Position numbers and translations under genes: made by a program
Shown: in pieces, positions 40,065 through 47,190 of the stretch
Layout: every line of letters starts with the position of its first letter
Position numbering within the stretch: position 1 is the stretch's first letter
Origin: Caldinitratiruptor microaerophilus
Lineage (GTDB): Bacteria; Bacillota; Sulfobacillia; Symbiobacteriales; ZC4RG38
Length of the DNA stretch: 64,000 bases
Assembly: GCF_025999835.1 (NCBI RefSeq)
Contig: NZ_AP025628.1
Location: 2,666,001 to 2,730,000, forward strand
Reading direction: 5' to 3'
Notes under the pieces: model-generated
The model's input: the letters and a program-made list of their open reading frames with translations, nothing else
Databases searched by the model: none
Told to the model about the DNA's origin: nothing

Positions 40065-41834
40065 GTGGGAACCCGGGCGGCAGGCAACACACGGCTCACC
40101 CGAGTGTGGGAGATCCTGCAGGCCGTTGCGCAAAGGCTGGGAGACCCGGCGGTCAGCGACGCGGTTGCCCGCGCCGGTCGAAAACTGACGGGGAAAGAGT
40201 TCAACCTCGTCGTGCTCGGCCAGTTCAAGCGAGGCAAGTCGACCCTGGTCAACGCCCTCGTCGGCGAGCCGCTGCTTCCGACCGCGGTCGTGCCCCTCAC
40301 CTCCGCCGTGACGATCCTGCGGTCCGGCCCGAAGCCGGAGATGACCGTCCACTTCCTCGACGGGCGCCAGGTACCAGCGCCTGTTCAGGATCTGCCGCTG
40401 TACGTGACCGAGAGAGAAAACCCGCGCAACGTCCGCGGGGTGGGTGCAGTGGAAATCCGTCACCCTTCCCCCTTGCTCGCAGAAGGGGTGCGGCTGGTGG
40501 ATACCCCGGGTGTGGGTTCCGTGTACGAGCACAACACCCGCACCACGCTTCAGTTCCTTCCCGATGCCGACGCGGCCATCTTCGTCCTTTCCGTTGAGCC
40601 GCCGCTCACGGCCGCCGAAAGGGAGTTCCTCGACGAGGCACGGCAGTACGCGGGGAAGTTCCTCTTCGTCCTGAACAAGATCGACGCCCTTTCGCCGGCG
40701 GAAACGGCTGAGAGCCTGGCTTTCACCCGGAGCGTCCTCGAGGAGGCGACCCGGCAGGATTCCGTCCGCCTGTTCGCACTGTCGGCCAGACAGGCCCTGG
40801 AGGCACGGATGGCCGGCGACGCGGACGGGTTGGAGCGAAGCGGGCTCCTCGATCTGGAGAGGGAAATCCGCCGCCTGGTGGTTGCCGATCGCGAAACGGT
40901 CCTCGGGGAATCCGCGCGCCTGGCCCTGGAGCGGGCACTGCTGTCCCTCACCACGGCGCTGACCCTCGAGCAGCAGGCTCTGCGGGTGTCCGCGGAGGAG
41001 ATCCGGCAGCGCCGCGATCGACTGGAAAGATACCTGGCTTCTGCACGCAGCGAGGCGGAGGACCTGGAGCCCCTGATGCGGAGCGGGCTCGCCCGAATCG
41101 TGCAGGAAGCCGACGGGCGACTCCGTCTCTTCCGCCAGAGCCTCGAACCCGACCTTCACGAACGGGCACTGCGGCGGCTGAACGCCACGACCGGAGGGGC
41201 CGCCGAACTCGTGCGCGACCTGGAGAAGTTCCTCGCCGAAAACATCCCCGCTGCGTTCGACCGGTGGATCGCCGAGGAGAACCGGCGGCTCGAAGCAGCC
41301 GTTCGCGCCATGGCGCGGCGGCTCAGCGAGCGGGCGGCTGCGGTGGTGGAAGGGTTCATCGAGCTGGCCGGCACGCTGTTCGCCGTGGAGTTGCCGCCAC
41401 CCCAGCCGGATCCGAACCTGGTCGACGACGTGCGCCTGACCTACCGGATCGGCGAGGACGAGGGGTTCCTCATGCCGCGCTCCGACCGGCTGGTTGCCCT
41501 GTTACCGCGCCCCCTGGCGCTGCGGGTGCTGACGAGCGGTCTCCGCCGGCGGATCGCCGAACAGGTGGACCTCAACGCCGGCCGGGTTCGGGAGAACCTC
41601 GTCGAGCGCCTCGACCAGACCGCCAGGCAGGTGCGGTCCGGTCTCGATGCCTACCTTGAGGCGGCTGCCCTGGGCATCCGGGAAGCACTGACCCGGGCGG
41701 AACGGCTGCAGGAGGAGCGCGGGCCTGCCCTGGAGAGACGGCGCCAGGAGGTGGCCGACGACCTGGCCAGCCTCGCTGAGGCCCGTCGCCTCCTCGAGGA
41801 AGGCGGCCGCGCGCCGGTGGAGCGGACGGGTTGA
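40065..41834 (+). CDS. Dynamin-like GTPase under a fluoride riboswitch
   Basis: A GTG at 40065, 7 bp after AGGGGGGAAG, gives 589 residues; an ATG at 40044 is an alternative. G motifs of the bacterial dynamin-like class are present: G1 VVLGQFKRGKSTLVNAL, G2 threonine in PLTSAVT, G3 VDTPGVGS, G4 VLNKID. After the GTPase domain (to about residue 260) long helices follow, as in BDLP/DynA-type proteins, with a short hydrophobic segment (LVALLPRPLALRVL, about 470-490) that may touch membrane. Family members reshape or protect membranes. Control by fluoride is unusual for this family. Confidence 0.82.
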   Translation: MGTRAAGNTRLTRVWEILQAVAQRLGDPAVSDAVARAGRKLTGKEFNLVVLGQFKRGKSTLVNALVGEPLLPTAVVPLTSAVTILRSGPKPEMTVHFLDGRQVPAPVQDLPLYVTERENPRNVRGVGAVEIRHPSPLLAEGVRLVDTPGVGSVYEHNTRTTLQFLPDADAAIFVLSVEPPLTAAEREFLDEARQYAGKFLFVLNKIDALSPAETAESLAFTRSVLEEATRQDSVRLFALSARQALEARMAGDADGLERSGLLDLEREIRRLVVADRETVLGESARLALERALLSLTTALTLEQQALRVSAEEIRQRRDRLERYLASARSEAEDLEPLMRSGLARIVQEADGRLRLFRQSLEPDLHERALRRLNATTGGAAELVRDLEKFLAENIPAAFDRWIAEENRRLEAAVRAMARRLSERAAAVVEGFIELAGTLFAVELPPPQPDPNLVDDVRLTYRIGEDEGFLMPRSDRLVALLPRPLALRVLTSGLRRRIAEQVDLNAGRVRENLVERLDQTARQVRSGLDAYLEAAALGIREALTRAERLQEERGPALERRRQEVADDLASLAEARRLLEEGGRAPVERTG

Positions 41835-41855
41835 AGAAGCGGGGTGGGAGGCGCC

Positions 41856-42683
41856 GTGACCGACACGCTCGCCGAGTGGGAACTCCGCCAGGCATTCCGA
41901 CACCCAGGATGTCCCATCTGCACCGTGATCCAGAACAACACGGAGCGCTTTTATCGCTGGTTCATCTTGGAAACCTACGGCCAGCTGCCGATGTTGGAAA
42001 CGCTGAGTCGGGGCGGCTTCTGCCCGATCCACGGCTGGGAGGTTGCCGTGAGGGCCGGGCAGCGGATCAGCTTCACCTACGAGTTTGTGGTTCAGGACCG
42101 CGCCGCCCGGCTCCGATCGGCGTTGACTTCCGCGCGGGCGTACGCGTGGTGGCCCGTTTCCGTCCTACGGGCGGCGGCCCTGGGGCGTCGTCTGACCGGC
42201 TGGATGGCCCGGAGACGCCGCGAACGGCTTGCTCGCGCGATCCGCCTTTCTCTGGCGCCCTCTCAGCCATGCCCGGTGTGCGATCAGGTGAAAGGCGACG
42301 AACGATACGCCTATCGGGTCCTCGCCCGCCTTCTCGAGCACGACGAAGAACGAGCGGCTTACCAAGCGTCGGCAGGCCTTTGCTGGCACCACCTCACGGG
42401 CGCGCTCCCCGTGGCCACCCCGACGGTGGCCACGTTTCTTGCCGAGGATGGCCTACGGCGTCTCGAGGCGCTCGGGCAGGACTTTCGGGAGTACTTTCGG
42501 AAACTGGATTACCGCTTCGCATCTGAGCCCCGGGGTGCCGAACAGCGCGCCTGGCTCCAGGCGGCACGGTATCTCGCTCCGATGGGACACCTTCCCGCGT
42601 GCCTGTCCGAAGCCCTGGATCCGAATTCTCCGCTCGGGCCGCTGCTGCGCGAGCGTACGCGGGACCTGGCGGCCAGCACGTGA
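41856..42683 (+). CDS. DUF6062-like protein with paired cysteine motifs
   Basis: A GTG at 41856 after GGGAGGC gives 275 residues. Four Cys/His sites suggest metal binding or disulfides: HPGCPICTVIQ near the N-terminus, GGFCPIHGWE, QPCPVCDQVKGDER in the middle and GLCWHHLTGAL. The rest is helical. This pattern resembles DUF6062, whose function is unknown. It begins 21 bp after the GTPase, so it belongs to the same fluoride-controlled operon. Confidence 0.65.
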   Translation: MTDTLAEWELRQAFRHPGCPICTVIQNNTERFYRWFILETYGQLPMLETLSRGGFCPIHGWEVAVRAGQRISFTYEFVVQDRAARLRSALTSARAYAWWPVSVLRAAALGRRLTGWMARRRRERLARAIRLSLAPSQPCPVCDQVKGDERYAYRVLARLLEHDEERAAYQASAGLCWHHLTGALPVATPTVATFLAEDGLRRLEALGQDFREYFRKLDYRFASEPRGAEQRAWLQAARYLAPMGHLPACLSEALDPNSPLGPLLRERTRDLAAST

Positions 42684-42697
42684 GGAGGGACCCGGTC

Positions 42698-42838
42698 GTG
42701 GTTCGGTACTGTTTGAACTGCTGGTACCCGAACCCGGCCGTACGGGAAAGGGCGGCGGACCTCCTTCGCCTGCGGGCCTGCCTCGACGGCAACAGCGGCA
42801 GTCCCGGCCCACTCAGACCCGGCGATGCCTCGCGGTGA
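42698..42838 (+). CDS. Short CxxC protein at the end of the GTPase operon
   Basis: A GTG at 42698 follows TGAGGAGGGAC and gives 46 residues: YCLNCWYPNPAVRERAADLL with a CxxC, a short helix, and a polar tail. No family is recognised. It is 14 bp from the DUF6062-like gene and its end overlaps the convergent MFS gene by 26 bp. The ribosome site is strong, so it is probably translated. Confidence 0.5.
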   Translation: MVRYCLNCWYPNPAVRERAADLLRLRACLDGNSGSPGPLRPGDASR

Positions 42839-44108
42839 GTTCCCTCTGCAGGAGCAGGAGAAGAGGCACCGCGACGGCTTGTGCCAGCACCGAGAACAGG
42901 ATCACGAGAGCGGTGGATCGGTTGTAGAGGAAGCCCATCGCAGCGCTGCCCACGAACCACGCGACGCCGAAAGCGGTGTTGAAGAGTCCATAGGCCCTCC
43001 CGCGCACCGCAGGGGGCGCCAGGTCGGCGACCGCGGCCCTCATGATCGTTTCCTGGACACCGAGCACCGCGCCCCAGACCACGACGCCCGCCCAGGCCGC
43101 GACGGCGGAACTGCCGAAGGCCAGGACGGTGGCCGGAACGATGCCGAGGGGGAGGGCAAACAGTGCGCCGACGCCCAAGCGATCATAGAGCTTGCCTGCC
43201 ACCACGGCGGCCAGGGCGTCGACTGCCATGGCCACGGCGAAGGCCAACGGAATGACCGGGTCGGGCAGAAGCCCGCGGGCTTTCAGGTGGAACGAGATCA
43301 ACTGAAAGTGGGCAAAACCGAGCACGGCCGTGGACGCAAAGAAGACGTAGAGCCAGAAGTCACGGCCGAGGCGTGGCAAAGTCGCTGCGCCCGGCCCCTC
43401 AAGCTTTGGTTCCGTCCGGTTCCCACCCCGATCGGACGGACTTCCGTCCGGAACTGGGCCTCTCTGCTCACCCGGCCCTTCAAACGCTTCCGGAGCCGGG
43501 AACTGAACCCATGCCGCTGCCAGGGTCGCCAAGGCGAGCAGGGCGGGGATGAGCAACACGGCGAAGCCGCGGCGGTACCCTTCGCCGGCGAAGAGGACAC
43601 TGGCCACCAGAAGGGGGCCCACAACCGCGCCGATCTGGTCCAGGAGCTCGTGCAGCCCGAAGCCAAGCCCTCGCCCGACCGCACGGGTGGCAAAGGAGAG
43701 CATGACGTCCCGGGACGGTGTGCGAACGGCCTTGCCCATCCGCTCGAGGAGGACGAGTCCGGCGGCCACTTCCCACCGCCCCGCCAGGGCGAGCAGGGGA
43801 ACCGCGAGCAGGTTCGTGACGTACCCGAGGGCAGTGAGAAGCCAGTACTGCCGCAACCGGTCGGTCAGATAACCCGACGCGAGCCGGATGGCATATCCGA
43901 GGAACTCCCCGAGCCCGGCAACCACCCCCACCACGCTGGCGCTGGCGCCGAGCGACAGCAGGAACGGCCCGGTGGCGCTGCGCGCCCCTTCATAGGTCAT
44001 GTCAGCAAAAAGGCTGACAATGCCGAGGAGCACGACGAAGCGCATCGCCTGAGCGCGGCGGGCGGTGGCAGACCCACCGAGTGCCGGACCTTCACGTGTG
44101 GACTGCAT
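42813..44108 (-). CDS. MFS transporter
   Basis: The ATG at 44108, 7 bp after GGTGGAGGT, is preferred to an in-frame GTG at 44123. The 431-residue protein has 12 predicted helices. MFS signatures include RLASGYLTDRLRQYWLLTAL (motif A region), ERMGKAVRTPSRDVMLS and GFGLHELLDQIGAVVGPLL. A charged Gly/Pro loop (about 205-240) divides the halves. It lies downstream of the fluoride-riboswitch unit on the same strand after a 250-bp gap, so co-control is possible. The substrate is unknown. Confidence 0.8.
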   Translation of the reverse strand: MQSTREGPALGGSATARRAQAMRFVVLLGIVSLFADMTYEGARSATGPFLLSLGASASVVGVVAGLGEFLGYAIRLASGYLTDRLRQYWLLTALGYVTNLLAVPLLALAGRWEVAAGLVLLERMGKAVRTPSRDVMLSFATRAVGRGLGFGLHELLDQIGAVVGPLLVASVLFAGEGYRRGFAVLLIPALLALATLAAAWVQFPAPEAFEGPGEQRGPVPDGSPSDRGGNRTEPKLEGPGAATLPRLGRDFWLYVFFASTAVLGFAHFQLISFHLKARGLLPDPVIPLAFAVAMAVDALAAVVAGKLYDRLGVGALFALPLGIVPATVLAFGSSAVAAWAGVVVWGAVLGVQETIMRAAVADLAPPAVRGRAYGLFNTAFGVAWFVGSAAMGFLYNRSTALVILFSVLAQAVAVPLLLLLQRELTARHRRV

Positions 44109-44374
44109 CCGCGTGACCTCCACCGAAAAGGTGCTGCCTCAGTCCGGCTCTTGCCCTGGCCGGACCCAGCGTGACCGGTCGCTTGGTCACCTCGCTCATG
44201 GCGCGCAGACCTTGTGGCAGCCTTGCAGCTATGTTCGCCGCCCGAACCGGACTCCACGCAACCCTCCACGGTGGTCGCGCGGTTTCGGCAGGGAATCCGC
44301 CACCCGGGTCCGGAAACCCGGAAATCGGGGGGTGCCCGCTGCGTTAGACAGGACGCCGGTGAAACCACTACCGG

Positions 44375-44563
44375 CTACGAACGCGGCCGGTCGTGGAGCA
44401 GGGCAAACACCCCGGTGGCCACAAACCACACAACGATGCCGCCGACCCAGGCGGCAGCCGTACTCCGTATCCCCAACCTTGGAATCAGAAGACCGGCCAT
44501 GGCGATCGTCCCTGTAGTAATCGCCCACAAGGTGAGAAACCGGGGCCAGCTGAGCCGCCGCAT
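44375..44563 (-). CDS. 62-residue membrane protein under a fluoride riboswitch
   Basis: The ATG at 44563 follows TGGAGGGGAACGCG. The 62 residues contain two membrane helices (RFLTLWAITTGTIAMAGLLI and AAAWVGGIVVWFVATGVFAL) and a charged tail. It is too short for the usual four-helix Fluc/CrcB fluoride channel and lacks its motifs. It is the second ORF downstream of the minus-strand fluoride riboswitch. Confidence 0.65.
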   Translation of the reverse strand: MRRLSWPRFLTLWAITTGTIAMAGLLIPRLGIRSTAAAWVGGIVVWFVATGVFALLHDRPRS

Positions 44564-44637
44564 CGCGTTCCCCTCCACTGGCGCCGGGCGGTTGGACAAC
44601 TGCTGCGTGCAACGCTTCACGCGGTAAGCCCAGCGTC

Positions 44638-44715
44638 CTACCGTGCGCACACGGCCGCCGCAAGCGCCGGGACCAAGATGCCCCAGTTCCATGGACCCGC
44701 CCCCTCAGACGACAC
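44638..44715 (-). CDS. 25-residue hydrophobic peptide under a fluoride riboswitch
   Basis: A GTG at 44715 follows the very strong site AGGAGGGGGAGGTGCAACA. The peptide is short: a polar start (SSEGAGPW) then a helix-like NWGILVPALAAAVCAR. It is the first ORF after the terminator of the second fluoride riboswitch. It may be a membrane micropeptide or a leader that sets ribosome entry to the 62-residue gene. It is too short to judge by similarity. Confidence 0.45.
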   Translation of the reverse strand: MSSEGAGPWNWGILVPALAAAVCAR

Positions 44716-44773
44716 TGTTGCACCTCCCCCTCCTGGATCGGGACCACCGCGGGATCCCACGGTCCCTCGGAAC

Positions 44774-44860
44774 AAAAAACCGATAGCCCCTACCCTTCAC
44801 CGGAAAGGGTAGGAGCTATCAGCTGCGCAGGCAGCGGTTCCGGCGAGCTCCATCGCCTGC
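44774..44860 (-). ncRNA. Fluoride (crcB-type) riboswitch with terminator, copy 2
   Basis: On the minus strand: GGCGATGGAGCTCGCC (44842-44857), GGAACCGC, then GCTGATAGCTCCTAC ending near 44810. The stem GATAGCTCCTACCCTT with AAGGGTAGGGGCTATC, followed by GTTTTTTG, is an intrinsic terminator. It is the same architecture as 39942-40016, with different terminator loops. It controls the small membrane proteins and perhaps the MFS gene. Confidence 0.88.
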
Positions 44861-44864
44861 CGTG

Positions 44865-44894
44865 ATTCTACCACAAACCTCACCGCCGATGAAA
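44865..44894 (-). promoter_or_regulatory. Promoter of the second fluoride-riboswitch unit
   Basis: On the minus strand TAGAAT (44865-44870) is preceded by TGTGG as an extended -10, with TTTCAT (44889-44894) 18 bp upstream. The expected start falls a few bases before the riboswitch. Confidence 0.6.
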
Positions 44895-44974
44895 GCACAG
44901 AACGTGGCAAGAGCAGAGCAGGGAATGACGCCGGTCCGGAGGAAAGAGGCGATGGAGGGCCGTAACGGTTTCCT

Positions 44975-45095
44975 GTGGAGCTCCGCCGCCATGGTCATGA
45001 CCTGAGCCCCGGCACGTTGTACCCTGCCCTCCACACCATGGAGCAGGCCGGGTACTTGCGGCGGGAGCAACGCGGGACCATCGTGGAGGTGTGCC
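44975..45095 (+). pseudogene. Remnant of a PadR-family regulator
   Basis: One frame encodes the core of a PadR winged helix, ELRRHGHDLSPGTLYPALHT followed by MEQAGYLRREQRGTIVE. Neither the first helices nor the C-terminal dimerisation helices are present, and the frame then runs into the start of chrA as a shadow. PadR genes often precede chrA-type transporters, so this is most likely the wreck of its regulator. Confidence 0.7.
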
Positions 45096-45098
45096 GCC

Positions 45099-46316
45099 GT
45101 GACCCGGGAGCCAGCCGAACCATCGGGGATTGCCGCGCCCGTCCGCTATCGGGACCTGAGCCCGGCGGCAAAGCGAGAACGGTTGCGGGAACTGGCGCTT
45201 CTGTTCCTGAAACTGGGGACTATCTCCTTCGGCGGCCCCGCCGCCCACATCGCGATGATGAACGAGGAGGTGGTGAAACGCCGCCAGTGGGTGGATCAGC
45301 AAACGTTTCTCGACCTCCTGGGAGCCACCAACCTCATCCCGGGTCCGAACTCAACCGAACTCGCCATCCACATCGGCTACGAGCGGGCCGGATGGCGAGG
45401 GCTGATCGTCGCCGGGGCGTGCTTCATCCTGCCGGCCATGCTCGCCGTTTGGACGCTGGCGGCGGTGTACGCCAGGTACCGGACCGTGCCCGAAATCGGT
45501 TGGCTGCTCTACGGGGTCAAGCCGGTGATCATCGCGATCGTACTGCAGGCCCTCTGGGGTCTGGGAAAGTCCGCTATCAAGAACGTGCCGACGGGCGTGG
45601 CCGCCGTCCTCGTGATCTCTCTTTCGCTCGTGGGTCTGCACGAAATCCTCCTGCTGTTCCTGGCCGGTCTCGCCGTGATGGTCGTGACCAGCTGGCGGGC
45701 CATCGTAACCCGCACCGGGGTCGGATCGTGGGTCATCCCCATACCGGGTCTGCTCACGCAGGCCGCCATCGCACCGTTGGCGGCCTACGACCCGACGCTG
45801 CCCAGGGTCTTCGGGTTCTTTCTGAAGATCGGATCCATCCTTTACGGGAGCGGGTACGTGCTCCTGGCGTTCCTTCAGAAAGACCTGGTCGACCGCTGGC
45901 ACTGGCTCAGCTCTCAGGAGTTGCTCGATGCCGTGGCGATCGGTCAGTTCACCCCCGGCCCGGTCTTCACCACGGCGACGTTCATCGGGTACTTGCTGGC
46001 AGGGAACGCGGGCGCCATCGTCGCTACCCTCGGGATCTTCCTGCCATCCTTCGTCTTTGTCGCGGCCATCAATCCCTGGGTCCCGAAGCTCCGCCGCTCA
46101 CCCTGGGCGGCCGGGTTTCTCGACGGCATCAACGCCGCTTCCCTGGCGCTCATGGCGGTCGTCACCTGGACACTCGCACGAGCGGCACTGATCGATCCGT
46201 TGACGGTGGCCATCGCGCTCGTCAGCCTCGTGGCGCTGTTCCGTTTCAGGGTGAACTCGGCCTGGTTGATCCTGGCCGGCGGCGCCCTCGGCGCGCTGTC
46301 CCGCGCCCTGCTGTGA
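45099..46316 (+). CDS. chrA: ChrA-family chromate transporter
   Basis: A GTG at 45099 after GTGGAGGTG gives 405 residues: two homologous CHR domains joined by a loop. First half: LFLKLGTISFGGPAAHIAMM, FLDLLGATNLIPGPNSTELA. Second half: FFLKIGSILYGSGYVLLAFL, LLDAVAIGQFTPGPVFTTAT. The FGGP and PGP motifs are typical of long-chain ChrA exporters. The substrate may be chromate, sulfate or another oxyanion. It is the last intact gene before the right att site. Confidence 0.92.
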   Translation: MTREPAEPSGIAAPVRYRDLSPAAKRERLRELALLFLKLGTISFGGPAAHIAMMNEEVVKRRQWVDQQTFLDLLGATNLIPGPNSTELAIHIGYERAGWRGLIVAGACFILPAMLAVWTLAAVYARYRTVPEIGWLLYGVKPVIIAIVLQALWGLGKSAIKNVPTGVAAVLVISLSLVGLHEILLLFLAGLAVMVVTSWRAIVTRTGVGSWVIPIPGLLTQAAIAPLAAYDPTLPRVFGFFLKIGSILYGSGYVLLAFLQKDLVDRWHWLSSQELLDAVAIGQFTPGPVFTTATFIGYLLAGNAGAIVATLGIFLPSFVFVAAINPWVPKLRRSPWAAGFLDGINAASLALMAVVTWTLARAALIDPLTVAIALVSLVALFRFRVNSAWLILAGGALGALSRALL

Positions 46317-46408
46317 CATCATCCAGTCCGGAGGCTGTTTCGCGCCGCATGCGCTCTTGCCGGACCTCCTGCCGTTCCCGCTGAAGTTCGAGGGCTTGAC
46401 CGTACAGG

Positions 46409-46428
46409 GGCCGCCCACACGGGCGGCC
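46409..46428 (+). terminator. Hairpin after chrA
   Basis: GGCCGCCC (46409-46416) pairs with GGGCGGCC (46421-46428) over ACAC, followed by TTCGTT. It is a plausible weak terminator between chrA and the recombinase remnant. Confidence 0.5.
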
Positions 46429-46442
46429 TTCGTTACCCGCGT

Positions 46443-46550
46443 CGGTCGGTGACCGAGAAGAATGTGGCTCTCGCTGCCGGGATCGACCGGATCGCGGTCA
46501 ATCGAATCGACGACGGGGTCCGCGTCGTCTGGAGCGCACTGCCGGAGTAG
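46443..46550 (+). pseudogene. 3' remnant of a second serine recombinase gene
   Basis: These 36 codons (RSVTEKNVALAAGIDRIAVN, then RIDDGVRVVWSALPE and stop) align with the last 35 residues of the intact recombinase (RSVTEKNVVLADVIDRIVVN ...), and the DNA match continues for about 12 bp past the stop. Nothing upstream matches. It lies 53 bp from the right core, so a related recombinase gene once ended at this border. Confidence 0.85.
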
Positions 46551-46577
46551 CTCCGACCGTTGACCCCTGCCTCCCGC

Positions 46578-46630
46578 GGACGGTCACTTGCAAGAGAAAG
46601 ATCGGGTCTGCCGTGTTGGAGAACGACAGC
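46578..46630. other. Right attachment site of the ylbJ element
   Basis: Element arm 46578-46602 (with TTGCAA and GAGAAAGAT), core CGGGTC (46603-46608), then ylbJ coding sequence. The arm mirrors 21196-21220. Replacing the element by a single core gives codons for SNTADPLFILGAVAVGMFG, a normal YlbJ stretch. Confidence 0.85.
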
Positions 46631-46986
46631 ATGCGTTCACCCTCGACCCGGGTGCACATGCCGCTCCGGCGGAACTTCGCGGTGATCACGGCGTCCATGG
46701 GGTACCCCGCCGCCAGCCCCATGGACAGGACGAAGGCCCCTTCGCCGGGCACGTTGAAAAGCGGACGCATCAGGGGCTCGAACAGCACGCCGATGAAGTG
46801 CACCACGCCCAGGCCCAGCAGGATCTCCGACAGGATGAAGAACGGCAGAAGGGACGGGAACACGATCTCGAAGAAGATCCGCATTCCGTCCCGGGCTGCA
46901 CGGAAGCCTTCTTCGGGGTAGATCGCCAGGATGAGAGTGAGCGTCGCCGCTGCGGCCGCCAACACCAGGGGTGGTAGCCGCTTCAT
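46603..46986 (-). CDS. ylbJ: ylbJ 5' part (sporulation membrane protein), separated by the 25-kb element
   Basis: The ATG at 46986 follows GGGAGGAGGGCGGTGG. Residues 1-127 before the core are the N-terminal half of YlbJ: a first helix (PLVLAAAAATLTLILAI), FFEIVFPSLLPFFILSEILL, MRPLFNVPGEGAFVLSMGLA, AGYPMDAVITAKFR and MLSFSNTADP. In the present DNA the frame runs on into the element as unrelated residues and stops at 46498. A sigma-E-like -10 (GTATACAT) is visible upstream but its -35 is unclear. The rest of the gene is at 20353-21195. Confidence 0.9.
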
Positions 46987-47118
46987 CCACCGCCCTCCTC
47001 CCGCTGCACGTGCCGTCGTGCATGTATACGGGCGGGCAGCCGGAGGTCAGTACAACCGGGACTCCGGAGTAACCGGGGCGCGCGGCGCGGAAACGCATCT
47101 TTTGACTGAATATGAGAA

Positions 47119-47134
47119 GGTGATCACGATCACA
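47119..47134. promoter_or_regulatory. CRP/FNR-family binding site upstream of the NO reductase
   Basis: GGTGATCACGATCACA contains TGAT-N4-ATCA and fits the CRP/FNR half-site pattern GTGA-N6-TCAC exactly. It starts 72 bp before the reductase ATG, with a TTGACT box at 47102-47107 just upstream. FNR, NNR or DNR-type regulators commonly turn on NO reductase genes when oxygen is low or NO is present. Confidence 0.65.
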
Positions 47135-47190
47135 TATGCCCGGGTGGCAGGGCACTACCATCGAAGCGAAAGCCCAAGGGGGGATCGACC

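Larger units (their letters stand above)
21190..46608. mobile_element. 25.4-kb serine-recombinase element interrupting ylbJ
   Basis: Both ends lie inside one gene, ylbJ, whose halves are collinear and in frame on either side. A large serine recombinase is at the left end, with att arms and a 6-bp core at both ends. Cargo: recombinase plus overlapping small ORF, gerA-gerB-gerC, corrin-ring operon with cobalamin riboswitch, two fluoride-riboswitch units, MFS and ChrA transporters, and the tail of a second recombinase gene next to the right end. It matches the plan of sporulation intervening elements (skin in sigK, SP-beta in spsM). Regulated excision is inferred; the insertion itself is directly visible. 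Confidence 0.88.

Noticed and set aside
44375-44563. Fluc/CrcB fluoride channel
   Set aside because: Half the length, two helices instead of four, and none of the conserved Asn/Phe-containing motifs.
44975-46384. 469-residue ORF overlapping chrA
   Set aside because: Only its first 40 residues resemble a protein family (PadR); the rest is the out-of-frame shadow of chrA.
46498-46986. A complete 162-residue membrane protein
   Set aside because: Residues after the core are element DNA read by chance; they lack membrane character and match nothing in YlbJ.
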